Of a stretch of 64,000 nucleotides of DNA, positions 22,985 through 34,276 are shown piece by piece. The translations under genes and the position numbers were made by a program. The first letter of the stretch is position 1; each line of letters opens with the position of its first letter. The DNA comes from Membranipora membranacea (Eukaryota; Bryozoa; Gymnolaemata; Cheilostomatida; Membraniporidae): the NCBI GenBank assembly GCA_914767715.1, contig OU612072.1:806001-870000 (forward strand). Reading direction: 5' to 3'. The notes under the pieces were generated by a model. It was not told the DNA's origin. It made no database searches and saw only the letters and a list, made by a program, of their open reading frames with translations.

Positions 22985-25266
22985 CATGCATTCAATGGCT
23001 ACAATGTACAGTTCAATCTGCCTGATCACTTTCAATGGGATTAGCTTATTGAATTGAACAAGATTCTCAGTGTCTATTTGCCAATTGTTTACCTTTTACT
23101 TGACATCAACATCTTAGCCAAGCAGCTGAGTTCAAGCATAATTGGATGTATTGTTGTTATCCAAGTTGTTTACCCATGAAGTCATAATCAAGATAAGCCA
23201 GTCAGAATGTTAATTTTGTTGACATTGGCATTCATAGGCAACCTGCACAGAACTTAAAAGGTACCAGTAGATTTAAAAATGGTTAACCCTTTGGGTAAAC
23301 ACACAGATTATCGTAATGAGCTAGCAGCAGATTATCAAGAGCTGAGCCAGATACAACCACTGTATGTTGTATCGGGCTCAGCTCTTGTAGTTGACCAAGT
23401 AGCAGAGGAAAATCAATGAAACACCGGATAATAAGGGCACAAGAGATTTTTTTGCAAAGCAATCTCATTTTTGGCGTAGTTACTCTGTACTATGATGAGC
23501 TTGGAAGCAAAGTTTGGTGAAATAATTTGATGAAAATATACAAATGGAATTTGGTCAACCATCTAGTATTTTTCATAAAAGGTTAAAACTTCCCGCCCCC
23601 TCACTCTTCTGTCAAAGAATGATCAAGATTGTACTTTCACCAAAACAACCATCATTGTAAACATGTACATTCGCAAAATTAAAAACTCACCGCATTTATT
23701 ATCAGCGGCAAAAGACAGGAAGTTAGGTCAGCTTACGATGACATCCTGTCTCTCTAATTCCACAAGTGTGTCATGATGACTTGTTACAAGTGCAATGGAA
23801 TGTGTGTGTAGGATTAACTACCAGCGACAATTAATTCGATAATTAAAAGTTTTGACAAGGAATATTGAGGTAATTAAGTCATTATGCCTGTTAAAGGCTA
23901 ACCTCCCTGCTTGTGGCACAAAAGCTGACAGCTTAAAATGTATTACTGTAAACGTTGTTGTCTTGTCACTAGCCTAACATTTAAATACTATCTGTACTAG
24001 TGCCAACACCTGCTAGGGAACTACCATCCAAGAGTGAGAGAGAAAAATGCCACAATTGCTTCCTGTACACCATATAACTGAGATGGCTGGGAATGATAAA
24101 GTTTAACATCAAGAGCTCCTTTGTAGACAGGTAATGAATGTATACCAGGTTTACAATAGGTTTACCTTTGCCTCATTTTACCCACATACCATAGCATTCA
24201 GAGCTAAATCCTTGCTCAGAGCCATTCAATCTCAAAAATCCCAAGGAGCATAGATTAAGACTATGCCAATAATCAGTATTAATACTGCATGCTTTGACAC
24301 CAAGTATGTTTTCTAGCCAGGGGCGTATATTCTAAAAAATTTCACTCACTGACTTTTTAGAGATGAGCATAATGATCGGGCACAGCCCGATCCACACGCC
24401 GTAGGCGTGGCGGGGAGGGTGTGGGAGGGGCGCTTAAGCGCCCCTCCCACCACGGAAATTTTTGCATATCGGTAGCAAAATAGTGCAAGCAGAGAGGTAT
24501 TTCAATAGCTCACTGAGCTGTTGGGTACTTTCAGAAAACAACTCAATAGCAGTAGAAGATTACGGTAAAAATGCTCCAGTTATAAAGCACCCATTTGAAA
24601 AAAAACTGACCCCGAAGGGATTCGAACCCACAACAATCTTATTAACAGTGATTATTAGGCAAACGCTCTACACACTGAGCTAATATGAGAGCTATATGTT
24701 TCTAGCATCAGTCAGCATATTTTCGGTAGTTCTGTGGAGAATATGGCCTCATTCGCATATCACTTTTCTCCACTTAGGCATGTAGGGCGATTAATACAAA
24801 GTAGATCCTCGCTCAACTGGTGAGCGATGTTGTACTTTTTTATTAGTAGCAAAGTTTTGTGATCATCCTGCTAGCATAATTTAGCTGATGTATTCTATTT
24901 ATGCAGTTGCTGCCTACATTCTCAGATTGCACAAGATATAGCTTAGGGTAGGCCTACAGTACAACACAGAAGAGTTGAACATAGGTATTTTGTGGGCTCA
25001 TCATACTCAATACTAAGAGTTGTGCTTACAAAAATTGTGAGGAGGACAATTCGAATGGAATGCTTTCATTGTAGCAGCTAACTTCCCTGGTCATCTAAAT
25101 ACAAACTCATTGAATACAATGTCAATCCAATTATATAATATTGACTAGAACTGGGCTAGAACTGTAAAGGATTATACTATAACAATACAATAGCAATAAT
25201 GAATGTAGTTTATTTGGCAGGCAGGGTTAATTATACAATAATGTTGCTGGTTGGGTAATGATATAT
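22985..25266. repeat. Right arm of large inverted repeat (~2.3 kb)
   Basis: Inverted counterpart of 10112-11805. It is longer mainly because a SINE with target-site duplication is inserted at 24317-24694. A local palindrome around 23333-23390 (GAGCTGAGCC with its complement) is also private to this arm. Confidence 0.85.
24317..24694 (-). mobile_element. tRNA-derived SINE with target-site duplication
   Basis: On the minus strand a tRNA-like head has an A box (TTAGCTCAGTGTGTAGAGCG) and a B box (GGGTTCGAATCCC). A body follows that ends ATATACGCCCCTGGCTAG. Flanks TATGTTTTCTAG (24305-24316) and TATGTTTCTAG (24695-24705) are a target-site duplication. The left arm of the inverted repeat lacks this insertion at the matching site near 10490, which confirms the element's boundaries. 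Confidence 0.85.
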
Positions 25267-25269
25267 GGG

Positions 25270-26960
25270 GCATGAAACTCAGTGTATGTCCTGAAAATCT
25301 GAGGTCTTTAGCTCAATAATTGCTTATTATGCCAGCTACAAAGGAAGCTTTCTCTAAAGTATCACAAATCAGTAAAATAATGTGTAGGCACATTTTCTTT
25401 TTAGCAGCAGCATGGCTTCGAATGGTCTGACACCACAAATTTTTATATCATTGGATTGCTCATCTTCTGAGGAACACAGTGGTTACTTTCTTTAGTAAAC
25501 AAGGAAAATATCTATTAACATATCGAAAGCTTTATGGAAAACAGTTAAAAAATGATATAAATTGCTGCCCTGCTGCCGGCTTATGTATGCAATTATTCCA
25601 CTTTCATGGGGGGCAAAGAAATTCACAGTTTGTGAGTGTGTCCTGAAAATCTGAGGTCTGTAGCTCAATAATCGCTTATGCCAGCTACAAAAGAAGCTTT
25701 CTCTAAAGCATCACAAATCAGTAAAATAATGTGTAGGCACATTTTCTTTTGAGCAGCAGCATGGCTTCGAATGGTCCGACACCACAAATTTTTATATCAT
25801 TGGATTGCTCATCTTCTGAGGAACACAGTGGTTATTTTCTTTAGTAAACAAGGAAAATATCTACCAACATATCGAAAGCTTTATGGTAAACAGTTAAAAA
25901 ATTATATTAATTGCTGCCCTGCTGCCGGCTTATGTATAAAATTATTCCACTTTCATGGGGGGCAAAGAAAAACACAGTTTGTGAGTGTGTCCTGAAAATC
26001 TGAGGTCTGTAGCTCAATATTTTCTTATGCCAGCTACAAAAGAAGCTTTTTCTAAAGCATCACAAATCAGTAAAACAATGTGTAGCCAAATTATCTTTTG
26101 AGCAGCAGCATAACCTCTAAAGGTCTGACAGCACAAAGTTTTATATCATTGGATTCCTCATCTCCCGAGGAACATAGTGTTAATTTTTTTAGTAAAAAAG
26201 GAAAACATCTTCCAACATTTCGAGAGCTTTAGTGAAAACAGTTTGAAAATGATAAAATTGCTGCCCTGCTGCCGGCATATGTATGCAACTACTCCATTTT
26301 CATGGCGGGCATTTTTTGAGTATGATCTGAAAATCTGAGGTCTGTAGCTCGACAACTTATTTTGTTTGCAACAAAAAAGGCTTCCTCTTTACAATCATTA
26401 TGATTTATAGCCATATTGAGAGTATAAAAAATTTGGCACCAATTCCAACCCAGAGCTCTGTGTTGACGAAATAGAGAATTATCCACTGAGCTACACAGAC
26501 ATGTTGTATCAAATAAGAGTGTCTGCCTTAAATTTAGTGGAGCATGAATTCTGTATTACAATAATTACATTACATTACTGATGATGAATACACACACAAT
26601 CAGCATATTTGTGCACAGCTAAATCATCGCAAATCAATAAAATAATGTAGAAGCACATTTTCTTTTGAGCAGCAGCATGACTTCAAATGGTCTGACACCA
26701 CAAATTTTTATATCATTGGATTGCTCATCTTCTGAGGAACATAGTGGTTATTTTCTTTAGTAAACAAGGAAAATATCTACCAACATATCGAAAGCTTTAC
26801 GGAAAATGGTTAAAAAATGATATAAATTGCTGCCCTGCTGCCGGCTTATGTATGCAATTATTCCACTTTCATGGGGGGCAAAGAAATACACAGTTTGTGA
26901 GTGTGTCCTGAAAATTTGAGGTCTGTAGCTTGATAACTTTTTATGCCAGCCACAAAAGAA
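25270..26960. repeat. ~350-bp tandem repeat, about four copies
   Basis: The marker GCAGCAGCATGGCTTCGAATG recurs at about 25402, 25752 and 26102 (spacing about 350), then near 26670 after an insertion. Each unit contains CTGAAAATCTGAGGTCTGTA, TGCTGCCCTGCTGCCGGC and TTTCATGGGGGGCAAAGAAA. Copies differ by a few percent and stops occur in all frames. The array directly abuts the outer end of the right inverted arm. Confidence 0.9.
26428..26512 (-). mobile_element. tRNA-derived SINE head
   Basis: The minus strand reads TGTAGCTCAGTGGATAATTC (A box region) and, about 35 bases on, a degenerate B box GGGTTGGAATTGG. It lies inside the 350-bp tandem array between the third and fourth units. Confidence 0.6.
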
Positions 26961-27394
26961 GTTTTTCGCTTTATAATTTATATGAATTTTGGCCTTTTCG
27001 AGATGTGGAGATAACTCGGGTTCACAAAATTACCTTATATGCCCTGAGTGACAATAATTGTTAATGGATTGGTATATTTCATGGCTAAAACATAAAAAAA
27101 TGAGTGTGATGTATCTATTAAAATACTTATTTCAGCCGTAATCAACATCTATTCACCAGTACTTGTCTGTGATTGGCCAATACTACTAGTGCAAGCTCCT
27201 CCCCCTTCCATTCTCCCTGGTTAAAGGTTCTATAAACCGGTAGATAGTTTATCTGATATGAACACATTCACTATAGTCCCATGCTGCGATTTCGGTTTTT
27301 GGGAGTTATTGATCCATGGAAATGACATTAAAGTCACATTCCGATTGTGACAAATGACTTTTTTGACGCGAATAGAGATACCGTGTTGAATCAA

Positions 27395-27490
27395 ATAATT
27401 TCAAATTGGTACTTGCACACATTGACTTCAAAGGGCATTGACGCGGGAGGCCGGGGTTCAAGTCACGGACGCGGCAGATGTTTTTCATGT
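27395..27490 (+). mobile_element. Possible tRNA-derived SINE fragment
   Basis: A B-box-like GGGTTCAAGTC preceded by GACGCGGGAGGCCG on the plus strand. The A-box half is not clear. Low confidence. Confidence 0.35.
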
Positions 27491-28074
27491 TTATTCCATA
27501 ATGGAAATGGTTAGCATTCATAATTCAAAGTTGGAGTGAACCACAAATTCGGGGCATGGTACCATAGTGATTCTGCAGTCACATCTACTTGTCAAAGTCA
27601 CAGATCTATTTCTCATGAACAGTTAGATAAACCGAAGTCCTTGGATTAGTGTGGTAATATAGTTATGTATATCATTTGGGCTTAAAGCGGCAAGTTGACC
27701 AGAACTACTAAATATGATCATCTCACACTCATGACTGCTTTACTCCTTTGTTGAGTGCGATGTCAGCCGACTAATCTTTGATTCTGTCTCTCTGACCAGC
27801 CTTCTGCCATGATATTAGATATAATATGGTCCATTTTCATCAGCACTGTGAATATCAGGTAGTTCACAAACCGGCTGCACTTAATCTACAGAATTCTTTT
27901 CACTCAAACATCAAATAATTGGAAAAAGAAACATAAACTTCATTGAATTCTAAGTTAAGCAGTTAACAGCAGAAAAATTAAAGAATATAAAATTCGGAAT
28001 TAACATTGAATTGTAAACAACTACAAAAGTGTGTGTGTTTAATTGTTGGTTGATATAAATAATGTGGCCATATC

Positions 28075-28302
28075 ACATGTAACAAACCGGAGCACGGGAA
28101 GCAAAATATTGTCTGCCTTAGTGTCGAGGCCGCAAGTTCTGTGCAGTTTTCTTTTGGTTTGCAGGCATGTCAAAGCACACCTGGGAGCCAAACAAACCCC
28201 AGTAGTCGACTGACTACAGCGGGATTCGAACCATTGACCTAAAACACTTGCATGCTGAAGGACCGGCGCTCGAACCAGTTGAGCCACTTCCTACTCCAGG
28301 AA
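28075..28302 (-). mobile_element. tRNA-derived SINE
   Basis: The minus strand begins GGAAGTGGCTCAACTGGTTC (A box), then TCAATGGTTCGAATCCCGC (B box), and continues into a unique body. The 82-aa ORF over it is a chance reading of the tRNA-like sequence. Confidence 0.75.
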
Positions 28303-28619
28303 AGATGGAACATTGCATGTATATACCTTGTACAATAGAATACAGGAATGGAGTTTCTCACATATGATCAGAGATATTACATTACATTACATTTAGGCCT
28401 CTAATTGTTTCAAAATGGCCAAAGCTGCATTATTACTTTCAAAAAAATCAAAAAGCATTCACTAAAATTCCCATATAAGGGTGCCTATTTTTATCCAAAA
28501 TAAACGTTGTCTGACTTGGCGCCTATATGAAGTCTAGATGATTAGATTTGGCCAGTTGGTCTATGTTTCTTGTTCCCAAATTTTTTTGAATTTTTAAGGG
28601 ATAGTAGCAAAAATGTGAG

Positions 28620-28800
28620 TGCATAGCAGGAGCTGTAGGATCAGGCCTGAAACCTATTAAAAATTGTGTTCCGCAGGGTCACATTTTGGGATCATTATTA
28701 TTCTTGATTTACATGAACTACTTATGGAAAGCTGCTCCTTCCTTGAAGTAAATACTACATACAGATGATGCACAAATATCTTCGCAACTGTTCAAAAACT
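28620..28800 (+). mobile_element. LINE reverse-transcriptase fragment
   Basis: Plus-strand translation gives KNCVPQGHILGSLLFLIY and then TDDAQIS after a stop. This corresponds to the RT motif G.PQGS.LGP.LF..Y and the catalytic (F/Y)ADD region of non-LTR elements. It is degenerate and inactive, and the D-D catalytic block is already altered. Confidence 0.7.
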
Positions 28801-29820
28801 ACTATTAAAACAATAAAAGTTGACACTTGGTGCATTGTCAACAGACTTATTATTATTTGATTTGTCAAAATATGAAATTGATCTCAGCTGTAAAGTGCAC
28901 TCGAAATTAAAAGCCACACAAACTTTTGGGCTTTATTCTTGACTCCAATATAGTATCTTTCAAGAAGAATTTTGCAGACCTATGCCAAAAGCTCATCCTA
29001 ATTTCAACCACGATGAGGGTAGCTCATCCTTATTTTGATAACAAAAGGATGGTAGACCCTTGTAACCCTTTTTTTACCCAAATCGAATTCTAGGGCCATG
29101 CCACCATCACAGATCTCGAATGAAAATGATGTTAGCATTTATACGCATTTTGTCCTATAAAACTCCTGTTTAAAACATTCTCAGCAGAGTTCTTGATAGA
29201 TCTTAGATGCTTATCTTATTACAACACTCAAATCAATGATTTAAATTTTTAAAAATTAAAAACAATCACGGTTAGAGGTCCTTGTTGTAGCATGCCATTG
29301 TACAATAAGTACCTAAAAAGAGCTTCCAGACTGCAGCTGATGGGGGCACTTGTATTGTCTGTCCTTACTGGTGTGTCTTAAATTTACCCTCAAGCTTTAT
29401 AGTTGGGCTGTCTCAACTCTAGACGCAGGCTATCAGACTGACCTTTTACCTTTTTTATATTTACTTCTGCAATTATCTACATTCTGATTTTATCTTTTTG
29501 CCTTTCTGTCACTCAATATTCTACTTTACTACATTATCCACAAAACTTCAGTTTTGTGTTTATGATAAACGCATGTGTATATAAAATAAAAGAAACCCAT
29601 ATCCAGTGCCTCATAACACTTTTTTCGAAAATGGTTATTTTGGAAAATAGAAGAAATGGCTGTATCGAAGTCCTGTCTTCAACCACACATGTGTAGTTGC
29701 GCATGTGCATGTAACATTTTGTACACATTTTTTGCCTAAAATGTGCCATTAAAGTTTGAAAACAAGAAAAATTAAACAAAATTACACTTTACCCATTCAT
29801 GTTCAAGTTAAATCTGAGAG
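28800..29820. other. Probable decayed LINE downstream sequence, no gene
   Basis: Follows the RT fragment and may hold more of it, but no further motif is secure. No gene seen. Confidence 0.35.
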
Positions 29821-29826
29821 CATCAG

Positions 29827-29912
29827 CAGGAAGGCGTGGTTGAGTTGTTAGCATGGTCCATTGCAGCACGGGAGGCACAAGTTCAAGTCCTGGTGCGGAC
29901 TGATATTTTCAC
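29827..29912 (+). mobile_element. tRNA-like SINE fragment
   Basis: GGCGTGGTTGAGTTGTTAGC (A-box-like) and AAGTTCAAGTCCTGG (B-box-like) 45 bases later. Further B-box-like fragments occur near 30012 (GGTTTGAATCCCGG) and 30190, so this may be a cluster of truncated copies. Confidence 0.5.
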
Positions 29913-30320
29913 AACTTCTCTTTTACTACTTGGTGGATTACTTTTACCCACTACCTCATTAAGTTCCTGGTTGTGACCAAAAAACAAGCAAAGAGGCGAG
30001 AGGTCCGGTTTGAATCCCGGTGAAGACGGATTTCTTTTTAATACCCTATGGCCTATTGGCATCTATATCATGTTTTGTTCCATATAATTCTACATAACAT
30101 ATAATTATATATTATATACAATTATAAAATATATGCAACTATATATAATTATACCACAATTTAATATGTTTGTTGCGCGAGAGGCCCGACTGAGTTCCAA
30201 TCCAAGACAGATTTCATTTACATATCATCTCTTTGGTACCTATTTATTGCTACTTACACCCACTACATCATTAAATTTAACCACCTGGAACATTTCGCAC
30301 TGAGCTTTGCAAGCTTAAGC

Positions 30321-30396
30321 GGCCCAGCGTGGCTGAGCGGTGGGAGTGTTTCATCTCAGCCCAAGTTAAAATTCCGGTGAGGCCAGATTAAAAAAA
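30321..30396 (+). mobile_element. tRNA-like SINE fragment
   Basis: CAGCGTGGCTGAGCGGTGGG (A box) followed by AAGTTAAAATTCCGG (weak B box) and an A-rich tail. Same family type as the fragment at 29827. Confidence 0.5.
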
Positions 30397-30399
30397 GCA

Positions 30400-31390
30400 A
30401 GGAGGGAGCAGGGGGAGGAGCCCTTATTTTTATATAATATATATGAATATACCAAAATATTAAAATGTTTGTTATGTTATATTCTATTGCTGTATTCACT
30501 GAGAATAATTGTGGGGGGAGTTCTGCCACATAATAGGACAACGAGACTCCGGCTGTCTAACTCATAGGTGGCATGGAAAGGACAGCCATTTTATTTTGCA
30601 CTTATAATGACATCGCCAATTGGCCATCCATCATAAACTCAATCGTCAACCTGAGTGAATATCATCCACGCCCTTGAAGTTTTGTGGCATTTATGATCGT
30701 GGCATTTCTAGTGTATTTTAAATTTTATCTCTAGCAATAAAGACATGTTAAAAAAAACAAAGATATATAACAATGGAAGTTTTTTTTCACCATCACAATT
30801 CAAGACCATACCTGAGACAGTGGATATTTCACATATATTTGATTCCCTAACTGTGGATTTTGCAGATATCGGTACGGAAATACTATGGATCAGTTGTATT
30901 TTGAGGTCAGTTGAATAGATGTGGTTGTTCAGAGGTGTGTGGATTTTATTGGGGCCTATTTATGGGTGAATTGCTCTGTCTGTTTGGATCATCCTTTATC
31001 AACTGTTAACTGTACATTGATGGGCCTCCAAGCAAAAAAGACAGATGGACATTTTTTATCATTTCTTGATCAATGTGCCAGTTTTTTAGCAACAATTTAT
31101 CTTGGGTATCTTCCACAAATAAGAACCATTATCTATTTTCTTCAAAATTTCTCTAGGATGAGCTAAGGTTTACCAGGGTTCTTTCAATAGAACAACTGAG
31201 TGTGAGTTTTGCCAAAACAATTTATGGTGGTCTGTAGTTTAACAGTGATCCCTATTATGTTTCAAACTTCAACTCAAAAAGTTTCTACGAATTCCGATCT
31301 ATTGCGATGTTATCTCAACAATTTACCACCTTGGGTGATGTGATGCCACAAGATACCACTCCTTTTATTTAGGAAAAGTTGATGTTTCAC
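30400..31390. other. No gene recognised
   Basis: AT-rich. An 81-codon ORF at 30921-31166 lacks splice support or recognisable motifs and was not accepted. Confidence 0.4.
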
Positions 31391-31396
31391 ATTCAC

Positions 31397-31692
31397 TAGT
31401 GATGGCAAAGTCTTGGTCGCGGTTTCGGCCTCATGAGCCTTGTACCCACGAGACACTGTCTCCTCTCATCGAGACACTGTCTCCTCTCATCGAAACAGAC
31501 ACTCTTGATATATGTTGAGACTTGTTCATCATAAACACTGTTTTTGTCACGGTTTTTGCCATGGTTTTTGGGTTTTTAAACCAAAATACAGAATCACACC
31601 ATAAAAGTTTCAGTTTTCAATTTTATTGGGACCGATATATGTCTTGGTCTCGTCCTGTCTCGGAAAAATCTGACAATTTGCCATCACTAAGT
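31397..31692. mobile_element. hAT-like MITE, ~296 bp
   Basis: The left end TAGTGATGGCAAA is mirrored at the right end by TTTGCCATCACTA. It is flanked by CATTCAC on both sides (31390-31396 and 31693-31699). The TAGTGATGG terminus and a 7-8 bp duplication fit hAT-type elements. A 26-bp direct repeat (GAGACACTGTCTCCTCTCATC) lies near 31448-31495. Confidence 0.65.
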
Positions 31693-31799
31693 CATTCACC
31701 ATTGTATGTCTGCATCTATGTAGCTTGGATCATTATAACTTATTACAACAGATTGTCTTGGTGCATCTGCCTTAGAGAACAGCTGAAGGTAAAACCTTG

Positions 31800-34165
31800 T
31801 AGGCCAGAAGCAGCCTAGCAATAAGTGCTCTACAAAAAGATGGCACGGCCGATTTTTGATGGCAGGAAAAAACAGGTGTTTCTAGGGTAAAAAAGCATGC
31901 TGAATCCTAAAATGAGGGTTTACCCAGTTGTAGTGGTCATCGTCAGCGGCAGCAGGGCAGTATAAGGCAGCATATCCCAAAATTTATACAAAATTGCTTT
32001 AAGTTAGTGAAAATCGTAGTGTATGATACAGACAACGAAGAACAATAATATTATATATGTTTCTAGGGTGAAAAAGTGTGCTGAATCCGAAAATGAGGGT
32101 GTGACCGGTCGTAGAAGTCATTGTCAGCGGCAGCGCAGCAGCATATCCAAAATTTCTCACAATATTGTTTTCAGTCAGTGAAATTTGTAACGTTTGATGC
32201 AGTCAACAGTCAACAGAGAACAAGAATACATAATGTTTCTAGGGTGAAAAAAGCATGCTGAATGCACAAATGAGGGTGTACCCAGTTGTAGTGGTCATGG
32301 TCAGCGGCAGCAGGGCAGTATATGGCAGCATATCCCAAACTTTTCACAAAATTGCTTTAAGTTAGTGAAAATTGTAGTGTTTGATACAGACATCTAAGAA
32401 CAATAATATATATAGTTATAAGGTGAAAAAGCATGCTGAATCCAGAAATGAGGGTGTACCCGGTCGTAGTGGTCATCGTCAGCAGCAGCGCCACAGCATA
32501 TCCCTAATTTCTCACAAGATTTTTTTAGCTAGTGAAAATTGTAGTGTTTATAAAGTCAATAAACAGAAAACAAGGATATGTATGATTTTTAGGATAAAAA
32601 AGCATGCTGAATCTAAAAATAAGTGAGTACCCAGTTGAAGTGGTCATCGCCATCATCAGCGGTAGCGGTAGCGGCAGCGCGGCACTGTATATGGCAACAT
32701 ATTTCAAATTTCTCACAAAATCGCTTTTACATAGTGAAAATTGTAGTGTTTGACACAGTCAAATGAGAACAAGAATAAAGATAGTTCATAATTACTGACT
32801 AAATGAGAATTTCGTTTGCGGTAACATGAAGAAGTTTTATCGCTGACATTAGATTTGAATGTGGCTTTGCAATGCTTACTGATTGTTAAAAGCACATTTT
32901 TTCAACTTTCACATGTAAGCTTCGCATCATTTCCTAACATGAGGATATGCTGCAGCGCTGTCGCTGACCAACCACCTCATACAATGATATAACATATATT
33001 ATGTAAACCCAGGCCTATAGTCTAGGCTTCTGCCAACTGCGTCACATTCTTGACTTCTCAATAATAACAACCAACAGTGTGAACTTTTGGGGATATACAG
33101 TAGTGCTGCCGCTGACCTCTTCAACTGGGTACAACCTCATATTTGGAATCCACAATATTCTAGCGAGACCTGCATCAAATTTGTCACACGCTATAAGTTT
33201 TTGAGCAGTCTTACAACTAGGCAGCTTCTAGTCTTGTTCTTGTGTGGATATACAGTGCGCTGTCACTGTCCACCTTTTGAAATGATCTGATAAACTATTG
33301 TGTCAAAGCATACATAGTTGTGTTCTCTGCTGACCATATTATACTCATAATTTTTTACTCATCGAACCACTTTTGAGAAAAATTTCTGATATGCTGCACA
33401 CCCTCACTTATGGATTCAACACATTGTTTTACCTTACAAACACCCTTATTTTAAACTCTTAACATTTCACTCATTAATATTTAAGCGAGTTTTAGATGAA
33501 TTGTGATATGCTGCCGCGCTGCCGCTAACATCATTGCTACAACTGGGTACACTCTTGTTTTTGATTCAGCGCACTTTTTTGCCCTACAAACACATTGAAA
33601 GTGATTTATTTCAGATTCCGACAGATAGGCAGTCTTTGAACTCTTAACTGTGTGTTATGCAAAAATTTCCAGATAATAGAAGACAAAAGTGGCAATTGAA
33701 ACATCAAAAATTTAGTTTGTAATTAGCCCAAGATAGTGGTCTTAGACCATACAATATTATACTAGCCTCTTGAAAAGTTTGACATTATTCGATTGAAATT
33801 TCGATTTGAGCTGATCTAACATGAGCAGACTTCTGTACGTTTATGTGGTAAATAAATTGGCATGTCAACAAACTCCCCCAAAATACAGTTTCAACCCGGA
33901 ATTCCCTGAAGATCAGAAGGTTTTGCATATGAGTTATTACATTATCATACTGTTCATTGGTTAGATTAAACAAAAAGGTCAGAATAAGGAGTTGTGCCCC
34001 ATACACATAATGTGAAAATGAAACACCTTCTAATTTCTAAATATGACCACTACAACTGGGTTCACCCGGTGAATTTTACAGAACATACACCAATGAAGTA
34101 TAAAACATGATCAGCATCCTGCCATCAAATATTGTCCGTGCCATAACAACTTATGGTATAGCTGC
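31800..34165. mobile_element. Foldback element built from ~175-bp repeats
   Basis: The outer ends are inverted copies: AGGCCAGAAGCAGC and TGGCACGG..GATTTTTGATGGCAGG at 31800-31875, against the reverse complement at about 34112-34165. The left half holds five direct copies of a 170-181 bp unit starting at AGCATGCTGAAT (31893, 32073, 32249, 32429, 32599). Each unit carries TACCCAGTTGTAGTGGTCAT, a CAGCGGCAGC block and CAGCATATCC. The right half has the same unit inverted (near 33115, 33400, 33500-33560 and 34044). This is the layout of foldback transposons, whose long inverted ends consist of internal tandem repeats. No transposase ORF is inside. Confidence 0.75.
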
Positions 34166-34276
34166 TTCCGGCCTATTGCAAACAAGATCAGAATATATAA
34201 AACTATTATGGACCTGTTTATAGGGGGTATATATACATTATATAGATTAAAATGTGACAAATGTGGCATGCTCTGT

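Noticed and set aside
24595-24690. Possible functional tRNA gene
   Set aside because: A and B boxes are present, but the sequence continues into a SINE body with target-site duplications and lacks a clean acceptor stem.
10112-25266. Polinton/Maverick-type element
   Set aside because: Size and long inverted ends are compatible, but I see no polymerase, integrase, protease or capsid-like ORF.
28039-28287. 82-codon minus-strand ORF beginning MAQLVRAP
   Set aside because: This is the well-known false reading of a tRNA-like SINE head.
30921-31166. 81-codon plus-strand ORF with several Cys
   Set aside because: No homology, no splice consistency, no supporting neighbour; kept out for lack of evidence.
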